From Streptomyces violaceusniger (GTDB taxonomy: Bacteria; Actinomycetota; Actinomycetes; Streptomycetales; Streptomycetaceae), in assembly GCA_005405945.1 (NCBI GenBank), contig BJHW01000001.1:4960001-5024000 (forward strand): a stretch of DNA of 64,000 nucleotides. The letters run 5' to 3'. How positions within the stretch are numbered: position 1 is the first letter of the stretch; each line of letters begins with the position of its first letter. Below the pieces are notes generated by a model. The model made no database searches and was not told the DNA's origin. It saw nothing but the letters and a program-made list of their open reading frames with translations. The position numbers and the translations under genes were made by a program. Shown here piece by piece: positions 48,555 through 58,144 of the stretch.

Positions 48555-49766
48555 CTAGGACCCGCCCCCGAGGCCACTCAATACCGTGCGCGCCCGCGCC
48601 TCCGCGGACGGGCCGTCGTCGCGCTTGACCGTCAGGTCCGGGTCGATGCCCTCGCCGTCGACGTTACGCCCGGCGGGGGTCCGGTAGTGGCCGACGGTGA
48701 GCTCGGCGACCGAGCCGTCGGGGAGTTCGCTCGGCATCTGGACCGAGCCCTTGCCGAAGGTCCGGGAGCCCACGACCACGGCGCGGCCGCGGTCCTGGAG
48801 GGCGCCGGTGAGGAGTTCGGCGGCGCTCATGGTGCCGCCGTCGACCAGCACCACCAGCGGGCTTTCGGTGTCGCCGCCCGGTCGCGCGTCGAGGACTCGC
48901 TGGTCACCGCGGACGTCATAGGTGGCGACCAGGCCGCCGTCGAGGAAGGAGGAGGCGGCGGTGACGGCCTCGGAGACCAGCCCGCCGGAGTTGCCCCGCA
49001 GATCCAGCAGGATGCCGTCGCCCCGGGGGATGGAGCGCACCGCGCGCCGGATTCGCTCTCCGGTGCCCTTGGTGAACGAGTCGACCTTGATCCGGACGGC
49101 GCCGGGTCTGTGGTCGTCGTAGCCGCTGAGCCGGTCGACGGTCACCGGGTCCGTGGTCAGCCGGGCCCGGCGGAGCTCCTGCGTCCATTCGTGGTCGCCG
49201 CGCCGCAGCCCGAGCTCCACCCGGGTGCCCGGGGAGCCGTCGGCGGGGCCGCGCAGCAGGGCCACGACCTCGGTGACGGGCCGCCCGGTCACGGTTTTGT
49301 GGTCGACCGTGCGCAGTCGGTCACCGGCGCGGACCCCGGCCTTCTGGGCGGGGCTGCCTGGCTCGACGCGCTCCACCGCGATCCGCCCGTGGGCGTCCCG
49401 GCGGGCGGAGATCCCGACGCCGACGTAGGCACCGTCGAGGGTCTGGCGGTAGCCCTCGTACTCGCGGGCGCTGTAGACCGCGCCCCACCGGTCTCCGCTG
49501 CGGCTCACCACCTCACGGGCGGCCTTGGAACCGGACTTCCCGTCCTCCTGGGCCGCGGCCGCGGCCGCCTTGACCTGGTCGCTCTCGACCGCGCCGACGT
49601 AGGCGCGGGCCGGTATCCGGGCGGCTTGGGGGTCCCGGCGTGATCCGGGCTCGGCGCCCCAGGAACCGACGGCCGCCCCGGTGGCGAGCACGCTGGCGAA
49701 GACCAATGTCAGGGCGGCCCCGCGGCGAACGCGGCGGGGATGGACGAACAAACACGGGCCCGACAT
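48555..49766 (-). CDS. C-terminal processing peptidase, family S41
   Basis: This is an exported or membrane-anchored serine protease (403 residues). A basic N-terminus and hydrophobic stretch (GAALTLVFASVLATGAAVG) form a signal anchor. A PDZ domain follows at about residues 115-200 (AVERVEPGSPAQKAGVRAGD). The catalytic Ser is in GGTMSAAELL and the Lys in FGKGSVQMPS. It probably cuts envelope proteins from their C-terminal end. It follows ftsX on the same strand, with a strong hairpin between them, and lies 18 bases upstream of smpB. Confidence 0.92.
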   Translation of the reverse strand: MSGPCLFVHPRRVRRGAALTLVFASVLATGAAVGSWGAEPGSRRDPQAARIPARAYVGAVESDQVKAAAAAAQEDGKSGSKAAREVVSRSGDRWGAVYSAREYEGYRQTLDGAYVGVGISARRDAHGRIAVERVEPGSPAQKAGVRAGDRLRTVDHKTVTGRPVTEVVALLRGPADGSPGTRVELGLRRGDHEWTQELRRARLTTDPVTVDRLSGYDDHRPGAVRIKVDSFTKGTGERIRRAVRSIPRGDGILLDLRGNSGGLVSEAVTAASSFLDGGLVATYDVRGDQRVLDARPGGDTESPLVVLVDGGTMSAAELLTGALQDRGRAVVVGSRTFGKGSVQMPSELPDGSVAELTVGHYRTPAGRNVDGEGIDPDLTVKRDDGPSAEARARTVLSGLGGGS

Positions 49767-49790
49767 GCCGGTGAGTGTAGGGCACCAAAA

Positions 49791-49823
49791 GGCGCCGTAC
49801 CGGGGGTTGTCCGGTACGGCGCC
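49791..49823. terminator. Terminator after ftsX
   Basis: A perfect 13-bp stem (GGCGCCGTACCGG at 49791-49803 with 49811-49823) has a 7-base loop. It lies 11 bases after the ftsX stop on the minus strand and separates ftsEX from the protease gene. Confidence 0.8.
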
Positions 49824-49834
49824 CTAGGCGAATG

Positions 49835-50746
49835 TCACACCTTGAGGTACTTGCGGAGCGCGAAGAACGCCGCGAGAGCGGGCATGAGCAGGCCAATCGC
49901 CAGCACCAGTGGCAGCTTCGCCAGCACCGCGTCCCAACCGATGAAGTTGATCACATCGATCTTGTCCACCAGCCAGTTGTTGACCAGGAAGTACTGCCCG
50001 CTCACCAGCAGTACACAGGCGAAGCCCGCGCCCAACAGCCCCGCGATGGCGGCCTCCATGATGAACGGCATCTGGATGTAGAAGCTGGACGCGCCGACGA
50101 GCCGCATGATCCCGGTCTCCCGGCGGCGGCTGAACGCCGACACCCGCACCGTGTTGACGATCAGCATCAGTGCGACGATCAGCATCAGCGTCATCACGCC
50201 GAGCGCCGCGAAGTTCATGCCGTTGAGCAGGTTGAACAAGTCGTCGACCAGGGCCTTTTGGTCCTGGACCTCCTGCACCCCGGGGCGGGCGGCGAAGGCC
50301 GTGGAGATGACGTCATAGCGCTCGGGGTCCTTCAGCTTGATACGGAAGGACTCCTGCATCTGGTCCGGGGTCAGGGAGTCGGCCAGCGGCGAGTCGCCGA
50401 ACTGCTCCTTGTAGTGCTTGTACGCCTCCTCACTGGTCTCGAAGTGCACCGACTCGACGATGTTCATCTGCTTGAGCTCGGACTCGATCTCCTGCTTCTG
50501 CGCCTCGGTGACCGCGCCCTTGGCGCAGTTGGCCGAGGTCTCCTTGTCGTTCTTGTTGCAGAGGAAGATCGAGACGTTGACCTTGTCGTACCAGTAGCCC
50601 TTCATCGTGCTCACCTGCTCGCGCATGAGCAGGGACCCGCCGAACAGGGCGAGCGAGAGGGCCACGGAGACGATGACCGCGAAGGTCATCGTGAGATTGC
50701 GGCGGAGACCGACGCCGATCTCCGACAGGACGAACTGGGCGCGCAT
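49835..50746 (-). CDS. ftsX: Permease-like cell division protein FtsX
   Basis: This is the membrane partner (303 residues) of FtsE, which transmits ATPase cycles to peptidoglycan hydrolases outside the cell. Topology follows the family: a first helix near residues 22-42 (MTFAVIVSVALSLALFGG), an extracellular domain to about 170 with two Cys (FLCNKNDKETSANCAKG), then three helices. The cytoplasmic loop SAFSRRRETGIMRLVGAS is conserved. ATG 50746 starts MRAQFVLSEIGVGLRRN. It lies 9 bases after ftsE. Confidence 0.96.
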   Translation of the reverse strand: MRAQFVLSEIGVGLRRNLTMTFAVIVSVALSLALFGGSLLMREQVSTMKGYWYDKVNVSIFLCNKNDKETSANCAKGAVTEAQKQEIESELKQMNIVESVHFETSEEAYKHYKEQFGDSPLADSLTPDQMQESFRIKLKDPERYDVISTAFAARPGVQEVQDQKALVDDLFNLLNGMNFAALGVMTLMLIVALMLIVNTVRVSAFSRRRETGIMRLVGASSFYIQMPFIMEAAIAGLLGAGFACVLLVSGQYFLVNNWLVDKIDVINFIGWDAVLAKLPLVLAIGLLMPALAAFFALRKYLKV

Positions 50747-50755
50747 GGCGTCCTT

Positions 50756-51445
50756 TCAGTGCTGGTAGCCGTAGACGCCGCGGGACTGGTCGCGGACGAG
50801 CCGGCCCTTCTCAAGTTCGATCACGCGCTTGCGCATCTGGTCCACGATCTGCTGGTCGTGCGTGGCCATGACGACCGTGGTGCCGGTCCGGTTGATCCGG
50901 TCCAGCAGCTTCATGATGCCGACGGAGGTCTGGGGGTCCAGGTTTCCCGTCGGCTCGTCGGCGATCAGCAGCATCGGACGGTTGACGAACGCGCGGGCGA
51001 TGGCCACCCGCTGCTGTTCACCACCGGAGAGCTCGCCGGGCATACGGTCGTCTTTACCGCCAAGACCCACGAGATCGAGCACCTCGGGGACGGTTTTCCG
51101 AATGGCACCGCGCGGCTTGCCGATCACCTCGAGCGCGAAGGCGACATTCTCCCCGACCGTCTTGTTGGGGAGCAGCCGGAAATCCTGGAAGACGGTCCCC
51201 AACTGGCGGCGCATCTGCGGCACCTTCCAGTTGGACAGCCGCGCGAGGTCCTTGCCCAGCACATGGACCGCGCCATGGCTGGCGCGCTCCTCGCGGAGCA
51301 GCAGCCGGAGGAAAGTGGATTTTCCCGACCCCGAGGAGCCCACCAGGAAGACGAACTCGCCCTTCTCGATCTCGAGCGAGACATCCCGGAGTGCGGGACG
51401 GTTCTGCTTGGGGTAAGTCTTGGATACGTTGTCGAATCGGATCAC
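50756..51445 (-). CDS. ftsE: Cell division ATP-binding protein FtsE
   Basis: FtsE (229 residues) is the ABC ATPase of the FtsEX complex. Walker A is GSSGSGKST, the signature LSGGEQQRVAIARA, Walker B LLIADEPTGNLDP, and the switch His is in ATHDQQIVDQM. GTG 51445 gives VIRFDNVSKTYPKQNRPAL, matching the known N-terminus. The RBS is weak. It is co-transcribed with ftsX. Confidence 0.96.
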   Translation of the reverse strand: MIRFDNVSKTYPKQNRPALRDVSLEIEKGEFVFLVGSSGSGKSTFLRLLLREERASHGAVHVLGKDLARLSNWKVPQMRRQLGTVFQDFRLLPNKTVGENVAFALEVIGKPRGAIRKTVPEVLDLVGLGGKDDRMPGELSGGEQQRVAIARAFVNRPMLLIADEPTGNLDPQTSVGIMKLLDRINRTGTTVVMATHDQQIVDQMRKRVIELEKGRLVRDQSRGVYGYQH

Positions 51446-51775
51446 TGGAGCACCACGGTCGACCTGGGTAGCGGTACGGGCTGCAGCCGAAGCGGCTCCC
51501 GTCGGTGAGCGTGACCATACGCGAAGCGCGCGTGGGCGCGCAGTCCGCCGTCCGGCGTGGGTGGGTTTCTTCACTGCACTATTGGGGTCAAACGGTTGAC
51601 AAACCGCCTGTCGGCGCGGCTGAAACGGCCACGAAACCGGTGCGGATGCGGCACGGAATCGTGCGGGGCGCGCCGAACCGGACGGAAGCTGGCACAGTGG
51701 AAGGGGAACCAACCCATTTTCCTGAGCGTTGGCCCCGTGTCTACTGCGGCACCGCCGCGCGGGAGGAGAAAGCGC

Positions 51776-51970
51776 ATGACGTACGACAGGCTCGTCTGCG
51801 CCAACTGCGCGAGCCCCGTCAGCGAGGGCCGCTGCCCGGTCTGCCGGGCCAGCAGGGAGCGCCTGCAGCAGGAGGGCATGTTCGGCGGGCTGACCCCGGC
51901 CGCGCTGATAGCGCTGCTGGTGGCGCTCATCGCGGTGGCCGTGCTCGCGCATGAGATGGCGACGGCGTAA
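51776..51970 (+). CDS. Small zinc-ribbon membrane protein
   Basis: This 64-residue protein has two Cys pairs (VCANCASP and CPVCRAS), forming a likely zinc ribbon. A C-terminal membrane helix follows (LTPAALIALLVALIAVAVLA). ATG 51776 has a strong GGGAGGAGAAAGCGC upstream. The cysteines should face the cytoplasm. It is divergent from ftsE, with a 330-base gap that must hold both promoters. The function is unknown; such proteins are conserved in Streptomyces at this locus as far as I recall. Confidence 0.8.
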   Translation: MTYDRLVCANCASPVSEGRCPVCRASRERLQQEGMFGGLTPAALIALLVALIAVAVLAHEMATA

Positions 51971-52045
51971 CGGAGCGTTACGAGGCGATACGCCGGACAG
52001 GGCGCCCCTGACCTTGAACGCACTCAGGGGCCCGATCAACGCACC

Positions 52046-52079
52046 AGGGGCCCGGAGCGCCACAGCGCTCCGGGCCCCT
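52046..52079. terminator. Bidirectional terminator
   Basis: A perfect 14-bp stem (AGGGGCCCGGAGCG at 52046-52059 with 52066-52079) has a 6-base loop and a short T run. It lies between the convergent zinc-ribbon and LAETG genes. Confidence 0.85.
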
Positions 52080-52100
52080 TACCGTGCGTGACGCGCGCGA

Positions 52101-52769
52101 TCAGGCCACGTTGTTGCGGTTCACCAGACGCGGCACAAAGCGGAAGCCGATACCACCGGCGATCATCGTCGCGGCGCCGACCAGCAGGAACGTGGTCTCG
52201 GAGGCACCGGTCTCGGCCAGCTGCTCCTTGGCCTTGCCCTGCTCCACCGGCTTGGAGCCGACGTTGTCGGTGCCGGTGTTGTCGTCGCAGTTGGTGCTGT
52301 CGAGGTCCACCGTGCAGGTGCTGTCGTCGCCACCGGCACCGCCGGCGCCGCCACCCTGGCCGGGCGTGCTCGGCTGGGCGGTCGGGCCGTCGGTGGGCTC
52401 GCCGCTCGGCTCACCGGTGGGCGGCTGGGTCGGCTCGCCCGTGGGCGGCTGGGTCGGCTCGCCCGTGGGCGGCTGGGTCGGCTCGCCCGTCGGCGGCTGG
52501 GTCGGGTCCTCGGTCGGCGGCTGAGTCGGCTCAGTCGGGATCGAGGTCGGGTCGTCGGTCGGCGTCGGGTCCTCGGTCGGGTCGTCCTTGCCGATACCGA
52601 CGCCGACGTCCAGGCCCTTCTCGTCCGCGTTGGCCGAAACGTTCACGCCGCCGATACCGACATCAACACCAACGGCCGATGCGGCGCCGGCGGCGGTGAG
52701 CGACGCGCCGGCGGCGATCACCGCACCGGCCGCTATTCGCGCCACGCGCAGCCGCGTCTTCTTCGTCAT
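52101..52769 (-). CDS. LAETG-anchored, Pro/Thr-repeat surface protein
   Basis: This is a secreted cell-wall protein (222 residues). ATG 52769 begins a basic signal peptide (MTKKTRLRVARIAAGAVIAA...ASA). The middle is a low-complexity wall-spanning stretch with about four exact copies of QPPTGEPT, preceded by related DDPT/EDPT units. Two Cys (STCTVDLDSTNCDD) may form a disulfide. The C-terminus has the sortase motif LAETG, a membrane helix (TTFLLVGAATMIAGGIGF) and a basic end, as for class E sortase substrates (LAxTG). No sortase gene lies in the window. The first part (VDVGIGGVNVSANADE) recalls other small Streptomyces wall proteins. Confidence 0.85.
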   Translation of the reverse strand: MTKKTRLRVARIAAGAVIAAGASLTAAGAASAVGVDVGIGGVNVSANADEKGLDVGVGIGKDDPTEDPTPTDDPTSIPTEPTQPPTEDPTQPPTGEPTQPPTGEPTQPPTGEPTQPPTGEPSGEPTDGPTAQPSTPGQGGGAGGAGGDDSTCTVDLDSTNCDDNTGTDNVGSKPVEQGKAKEQLAETGASETTFLLVGAATMIAGGIGFRFVPRLVNRNNVA

Positions 52770-53060
52770 CTGCCTGCTACCCCCAGTAGCTGTACTCGTC
52801 AATGGAGCAGCTATGCACGGGGCAACGGCTCGGGGTTCTCAGTCTCCGCGGGCCTCTGTATCCCTCCGAGGCGGTCCGCCGGCCCCCGTTCACACGCGCC
52901 CCAGTCATACGCATGCCGCGCGTCAGCCTTCCCAGTTTTCACATCACCGTCAAGGCCATTGCATGCGAGATGTCCGCTATGGAAGCGCTTGCCGCATGCA
53001 TGGGTACAGGACTGTGACCAAAAGCGCGGGGCACGCGGCCCGTTGGGGCGAACGGGAAGG

Positions 53061-54173
53061 TTACTTCTCCTGCTCCTGCTGCTTGCGCCAGCGGATCCCC
53101 GCTTCGAGGAAACCGTCCAGCTCACCGTCGAGCACGGCCTGCGGATTGCCGACCTCGAATTCGGTGCGCAGGTCCTTGACCATCTGGTACGGGTGCAGGA
53201 CGTACGAACGCATCTGGTTGCCCCAGGAATTGCCGCCGTCGCCCTTGAGCGCGTCCATCTTGGCCTGCTCCTCCTGGCGGCGCCGCTCGAGCAGCTTGGC
53301 CTGGAGGACGTTCATCGCGGTGGCCTTGTTCTGGATCTGCGAGCGCTCGTTCTGACACGAGACGACGATGCCGGTGGGGATGTGGGTCAACCGCACCGCG
53401 GAGTCGGTGGTGTTGACGCCCTGGCCGCCGGGGCCCGAGGAGCGGTAGACATCCACGCGCAGCTCGGACTCGTCGATCTCGATGTGGTCGGTCTGCTCGA
53501 CGACCGGCAGCACCTCGACGCCCGCGAAGGAGGTCTGGCGGCGGCCCTGGTTGTCGAACGGCGAGATCCGCACCAGGCGGTGGGTGCCCTGCTCGACCGA
53601 GAGCGTCCCGTAGGCGTACGGGGTCTGCACGGCGAAGGTGGTCGACTTGATGCCGGCCTCCTCCGCGTACGACGTCTCGTAGACCTCGGTCTTGTAGCCA
53701 TGGCGCTCGGCCCAGCGCAGATACATCCGCTGCAGCTGCTCGGCGAAGTCGGCGGCGTCCACCCCGCCCGCCTCGGCGCGGATGTTCACGACCGCCTCAC
53801 GGGCGTCGTACTCGCCGGACAGGAGGGTGCGCACCTCCATCTCGTCGACCGCCTTGCGGACGGCCTCCAGCTCGGCCTCGGCCTCGGCGCGCGCGTCCTC
53901 GTCGCCCTCGTCGGAGGCCAGCTCGAACAGCACCTCGAGATCGTCGATCCGGCCGCGCAGCTCCTCGGCCCGGCGCAGGTGCCCCTGGAGATAGGAGAGC
54001 TTGCTGGTGACCTTCTGCGCGTTCTCCGGGTCGTCCCACAGGGACGGGGCCGCCGCCTGCTCCTCGAGCACGGCGATGTCGGCCCTCATCTTGTCGAGGT
54101 CCAGGACGGCCTCGATCGACCCCATGGTCGAGGAGAGGGACTTCAGCTCTTCGGATACATCGACGACTGCCAC
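53061..54173 (-). CDS. prfB: Peptide chain release factor 2
   Basis: RF2 (370 residues) ends translation at UGA and UAA. The GGQ motif is in YRSSGPGGQGVNTTDSA. The stop-codon recognition tripeptide SPF is in RISPFDNQGRRQTSF. The N-terminal helices (about 1-110) and the C-terminal basic region are complete. The gene is one uninterrupted frame, without the programmed frameshift of E. coli prfB. GTG 54173 starts VAVVDVSEELKSL. Confidence 0.97.
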   Translation of the reverse strand: MAVVDVSEELKSLSSTMGSIEAVLDLDKMRADIAVLEEQAAAPSLWDDPENAQKVTSKLSYLQGHLRRAEELRGRIDDLEVLFELASDEGDEDARAEAEAELEAVRKAVDEMEVRTLLSGEYDAREAVVNIRAEAGGVDAADFAEQLQRMYLRWAERHGYKTEVYETSYAEEAGIKSTTFAVQTPYAYGTLSVEQGTHRLVRISPFDNQGRRQTSFAGVEVLPVVEQTDHIEIDESELRVDVYRSSGPGGQGVNTTDSAVRLTHIPTGIVVSCQNERSQIQNKATAMNVLQAKLLERRRQEEQAKMDALKGDGGNSWGNQMRSYVLHPYQMVKDLRTEFEVGNPQAVLDGELDGFLEAGIRWRKQQEQEK

Positions 54174-54213
54174 GGCACCAGCGTAACCGCTACGGAAGAC
54201 TGACCGTCCCCGG

Positions 54214-55554
54214 TCACGGCGTACCGGGGTCCTGGGAGGCGGAGTGCTCGCCGCCCTTGGGCGGATCGCCGCCGTCGTCGCCGCTCGCCGCCAGCCATCC
54301 GCCGAGCCCCACCGCGACCAGCGCGGCCAGGGTGACCGCGGCCACCTTCAGCCGGCGGCGGCGCAGCGCGCCCGCGACCGCGGGGTTACGGGCCGAGCCC
54401 GCCCGGCGCTGGCCGTGCACCCGGGGGGCGCGCGCGGTGCCGTGGGCACCGCCCGCGAGCTCGTCCGCGCTAGGCACCCGCATGCTGGTGTGGGTCTCCC
54501 GGCTGGAGTCCGGCACCGCGCCCGGGACCAGCGGCACCGCGCCGCGCCGCCGCGGGGGCGTGTGCGGCGCGGGCCCGGAGGCGGGGACGGAGACGCCGCG
54601 GTGCGGGGTCTCGGCCTCCGCGCCCTCCCGCTCGCCGCCCTCCTGCTGCTCATCGGGCTCGTCGATGTCCAGCGGCGGGTATCCGGCCAGGCCGGGCAGC
54701 AGCTCGCGCAGCCGGGCGGCCAGCTCGGAGGCGCGCAGCCGGGAGGCGGGCGCCTTGGCCAGGCACTGGAGGAGCAGCTGCCACAGCTCGTCGGGGATCC
54801 CGGGCAGCGGCGCCACGGTCTCGGTCACATGGCGGCGCAGGATCGCGCCCGGGTGGCCGCCGCCGAAGGGCGTGAAGCCGGCCAGCATCTCGTACAGGAC
54901 CGTCGCCAGGGCGTAGACGTCCACGCTGGCCCGGGGCGGCAGCCCCTCGACGATCTCGGGCGCGAGATAGTCCGGAGTGCCGATCACGCTGCGCGGGTTC
55001 GGAGAGCGGCCCTGGGAGGACTGCCGGTCGCGGGCGGGCTGGGCGCGGATCGGGGTCGGCTCGTCGACCAGCCGGGCGATGCCGAAGTCGGTGAGCAGGG
55101 CGGGGTGCGCGCCGCCGGGGCCGAGCGGGCCCCGCATGTCCAGCAGCACGTTCTCCGGCTTGACGTCGCGGTGGACGACCCCGGCGGCGTGCGCGGCGGC
55201 CAGCGCGTCGGCGACGTCCACCGCGATCGCCACGGCGGCCTCGGGGGCGAGCCTGCGCTCGCGGTCGAGGCGGGTGCGCAGATCCGTACCGCGGATCAGG
55301 TCCATGACCAGCGCGAGGTCATTGCCGTCGACCACCAGGTCGCGCACCCCGACCACCCGGGGGTGGTCGAGGCCGAGCAGTGCGGTCCGCTCCTGGACGA
55401 AGCGCTCCACGAGCTCCTGGTCGGAGGAGAGGTCCTCACGCAGGAGCTTGATGGCGACGGGTCCCTCGGGCCCGTCGCCCAGCCACACCGCGCCGGCGCT
55501 GCCGCGCCCCAGGAGCTGATGCGCGGTGTACCGACTGCCGATCTTCCGTGACAA
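54214..55554 (-). CDS. pkaB: Ser/Thr protein kinase PkaB-like
   Basis: This is a Hanks-type membrane kinase (446 residues). The Gly loop is LGRGSAGAVW, the Lys is in VAIKLLRED, the catalytic loop is HRDVKPENVL and the metal loop TDFGIARL, with GTPDYLAPE closing the activation segment. A disordered, Pro/Arg-rich linker runs from about 290 to 400. One membrane helix (LKVAAVTLAALVAVGLGGWL) then leaves a very short outer tail, so there is no PASTA sensor. The start is TTG 55554, with GGAG 5 bases upstream. Together with the next gene it corresponds to pkaB-pkaA of S. coelicolor. Confidence 0.9.
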   Translation of the reverse strand: MSRKIGSRYTAHQLLGRGSAGAVWLGDGPEGPVAIKLLREDLSSDQELVERFVQERTALLGLDHPRVVGVRDLVVDGNDLALVMDLIRGTDLRTRLDRERRLAPEAAVAIAVDVADALAAAHAAGVVHRDVKPENVLLDMRGPLGPGGAHPALLTDFGIARLVDEPTPIRAQPARDRQSSQGRSPNPRSVIGTPDYLAPEIVEGLPPRASVDVYALATVLYEMLAGFTPFGGGHPGAILRRHVTETVAPLPGIPDELWQLLLQCLAKAPASRLRASELAARLRELLPGLAGYPPLDIDEPDEQQEGGEREGAEAETPHRGVSVPASGPAPHTPPRRRGAVPLVPGAVPDSSRETHTSMRVPSADELAGGAHGTARAPRVHGQRRAGSARNPAVAGALRRRRLKVAAVTLAALVAVGLGGWLAASGDDGGDPPKGGEHSASQDPGTP

Positions 55555-55759
55555 GACTGCTCCGAATCCTCACGAACAAGGGGGCACGTTGGCGACAAAG
55601 CTACGCGGCTACTGGCGCGTTGGGTGCACCAGACAACGCCAACTGTCACTTCTGCGGCGGAAAACACCCTTCGGATGTCGACAAATCACCGGAGTGGGAG
55701 GTGCGGAGCGGACATCAGACCGCGAACCGGGCCGGAAACGGGGAGGGATCGGGGGCGGA

Positions 55760-57481
<1,722 letters not shown>

Positions 57482-58144
57482 GTCATGCGCTCCCTGATCG
57501 TGGTCTTACATCGGTGGACTGCGATGGTCTGCTGGGTGATCTGCTGTGATCCGCTGTGATCTGCTGTGTGGTCTGCTCTGGTACTCGTCTTGTGATGCTC
57601 GTCCGCCCCACTGTAATGGCGCCGCACGGTCAGCCCTATCCGATCACCACACGAGGGTCCGGCGCGGGGGTCCGGAACGGAGTCCGGAACGGGGTCCGGC
57701 GCGGGGGAAGACGTGTGATCCGGGCGGATGGTTGCCAACTGGTCGCCAACGGTGATCCGGGTCGCTCGGTGACCGCTCAACCGCCGCTCAAACGGGCGCG
57801 GCGGGGGGCGGAGGGGCGACTTCCGTCGCCTTGAGGGCGGCTCAGGGCGGTTCAGGGCGGTTCAGGGCGGTTCGAGGGCGGTTCGAGGGCGGCCGTTCCG
57901 GTCGCAATCAGCCAGTTTCGGCCGACTAGCCGACCAATCAAGATCATGTAGCGCCGGGCGGCGGGCGAAGTGTCGGTGGCAGGTGCGAGGATGCAGGCAG
58001 CACGGAAGCGCCGAGCGCCGGGAGGCTCACGCTCCGTGACCCGTACGACCCCGTACGGACCTGTACGTGCCGAAGGGCCTGGGGGCGGTGGTGGGGGTCG
58101 GCACCCCTGCCCGGCCCCCCGGACAGAAGGGACCGTTGACGGCG
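57482..58144. other. Divergent intergenic region with tandem repeats
   Basis: This 663-base gap between pkaA and the FHA gene has no convincing gene. CTGCTGTGATC-type repeats lie at about 57531-57580, nearest pkaA. GTCCGGAACGG-type repeats lie near 57655-57700. A 10-base unit TTCAGGGCGG and its variants are repeated at 57831-57902. An AT-richer stretch at about 57900-57950 (GCCAGTTTCGGCC, AATCAAGATCATG) is the best place for a promoter. Repeats and promoter role are seen and inferred respectively. Confidence 0.5.

Noticed and set aside
47919..49643. Long plus-strand frame over smpB and the S41 protease
   Set aside because: It is antisense to two well-conserved genes and has no domain signature.
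53061..54173. Programmed frameshift in prfB
   Set aside because: The RF2 frame is continuous, without an early in-frame TGA, as is usual in actinobacteria.
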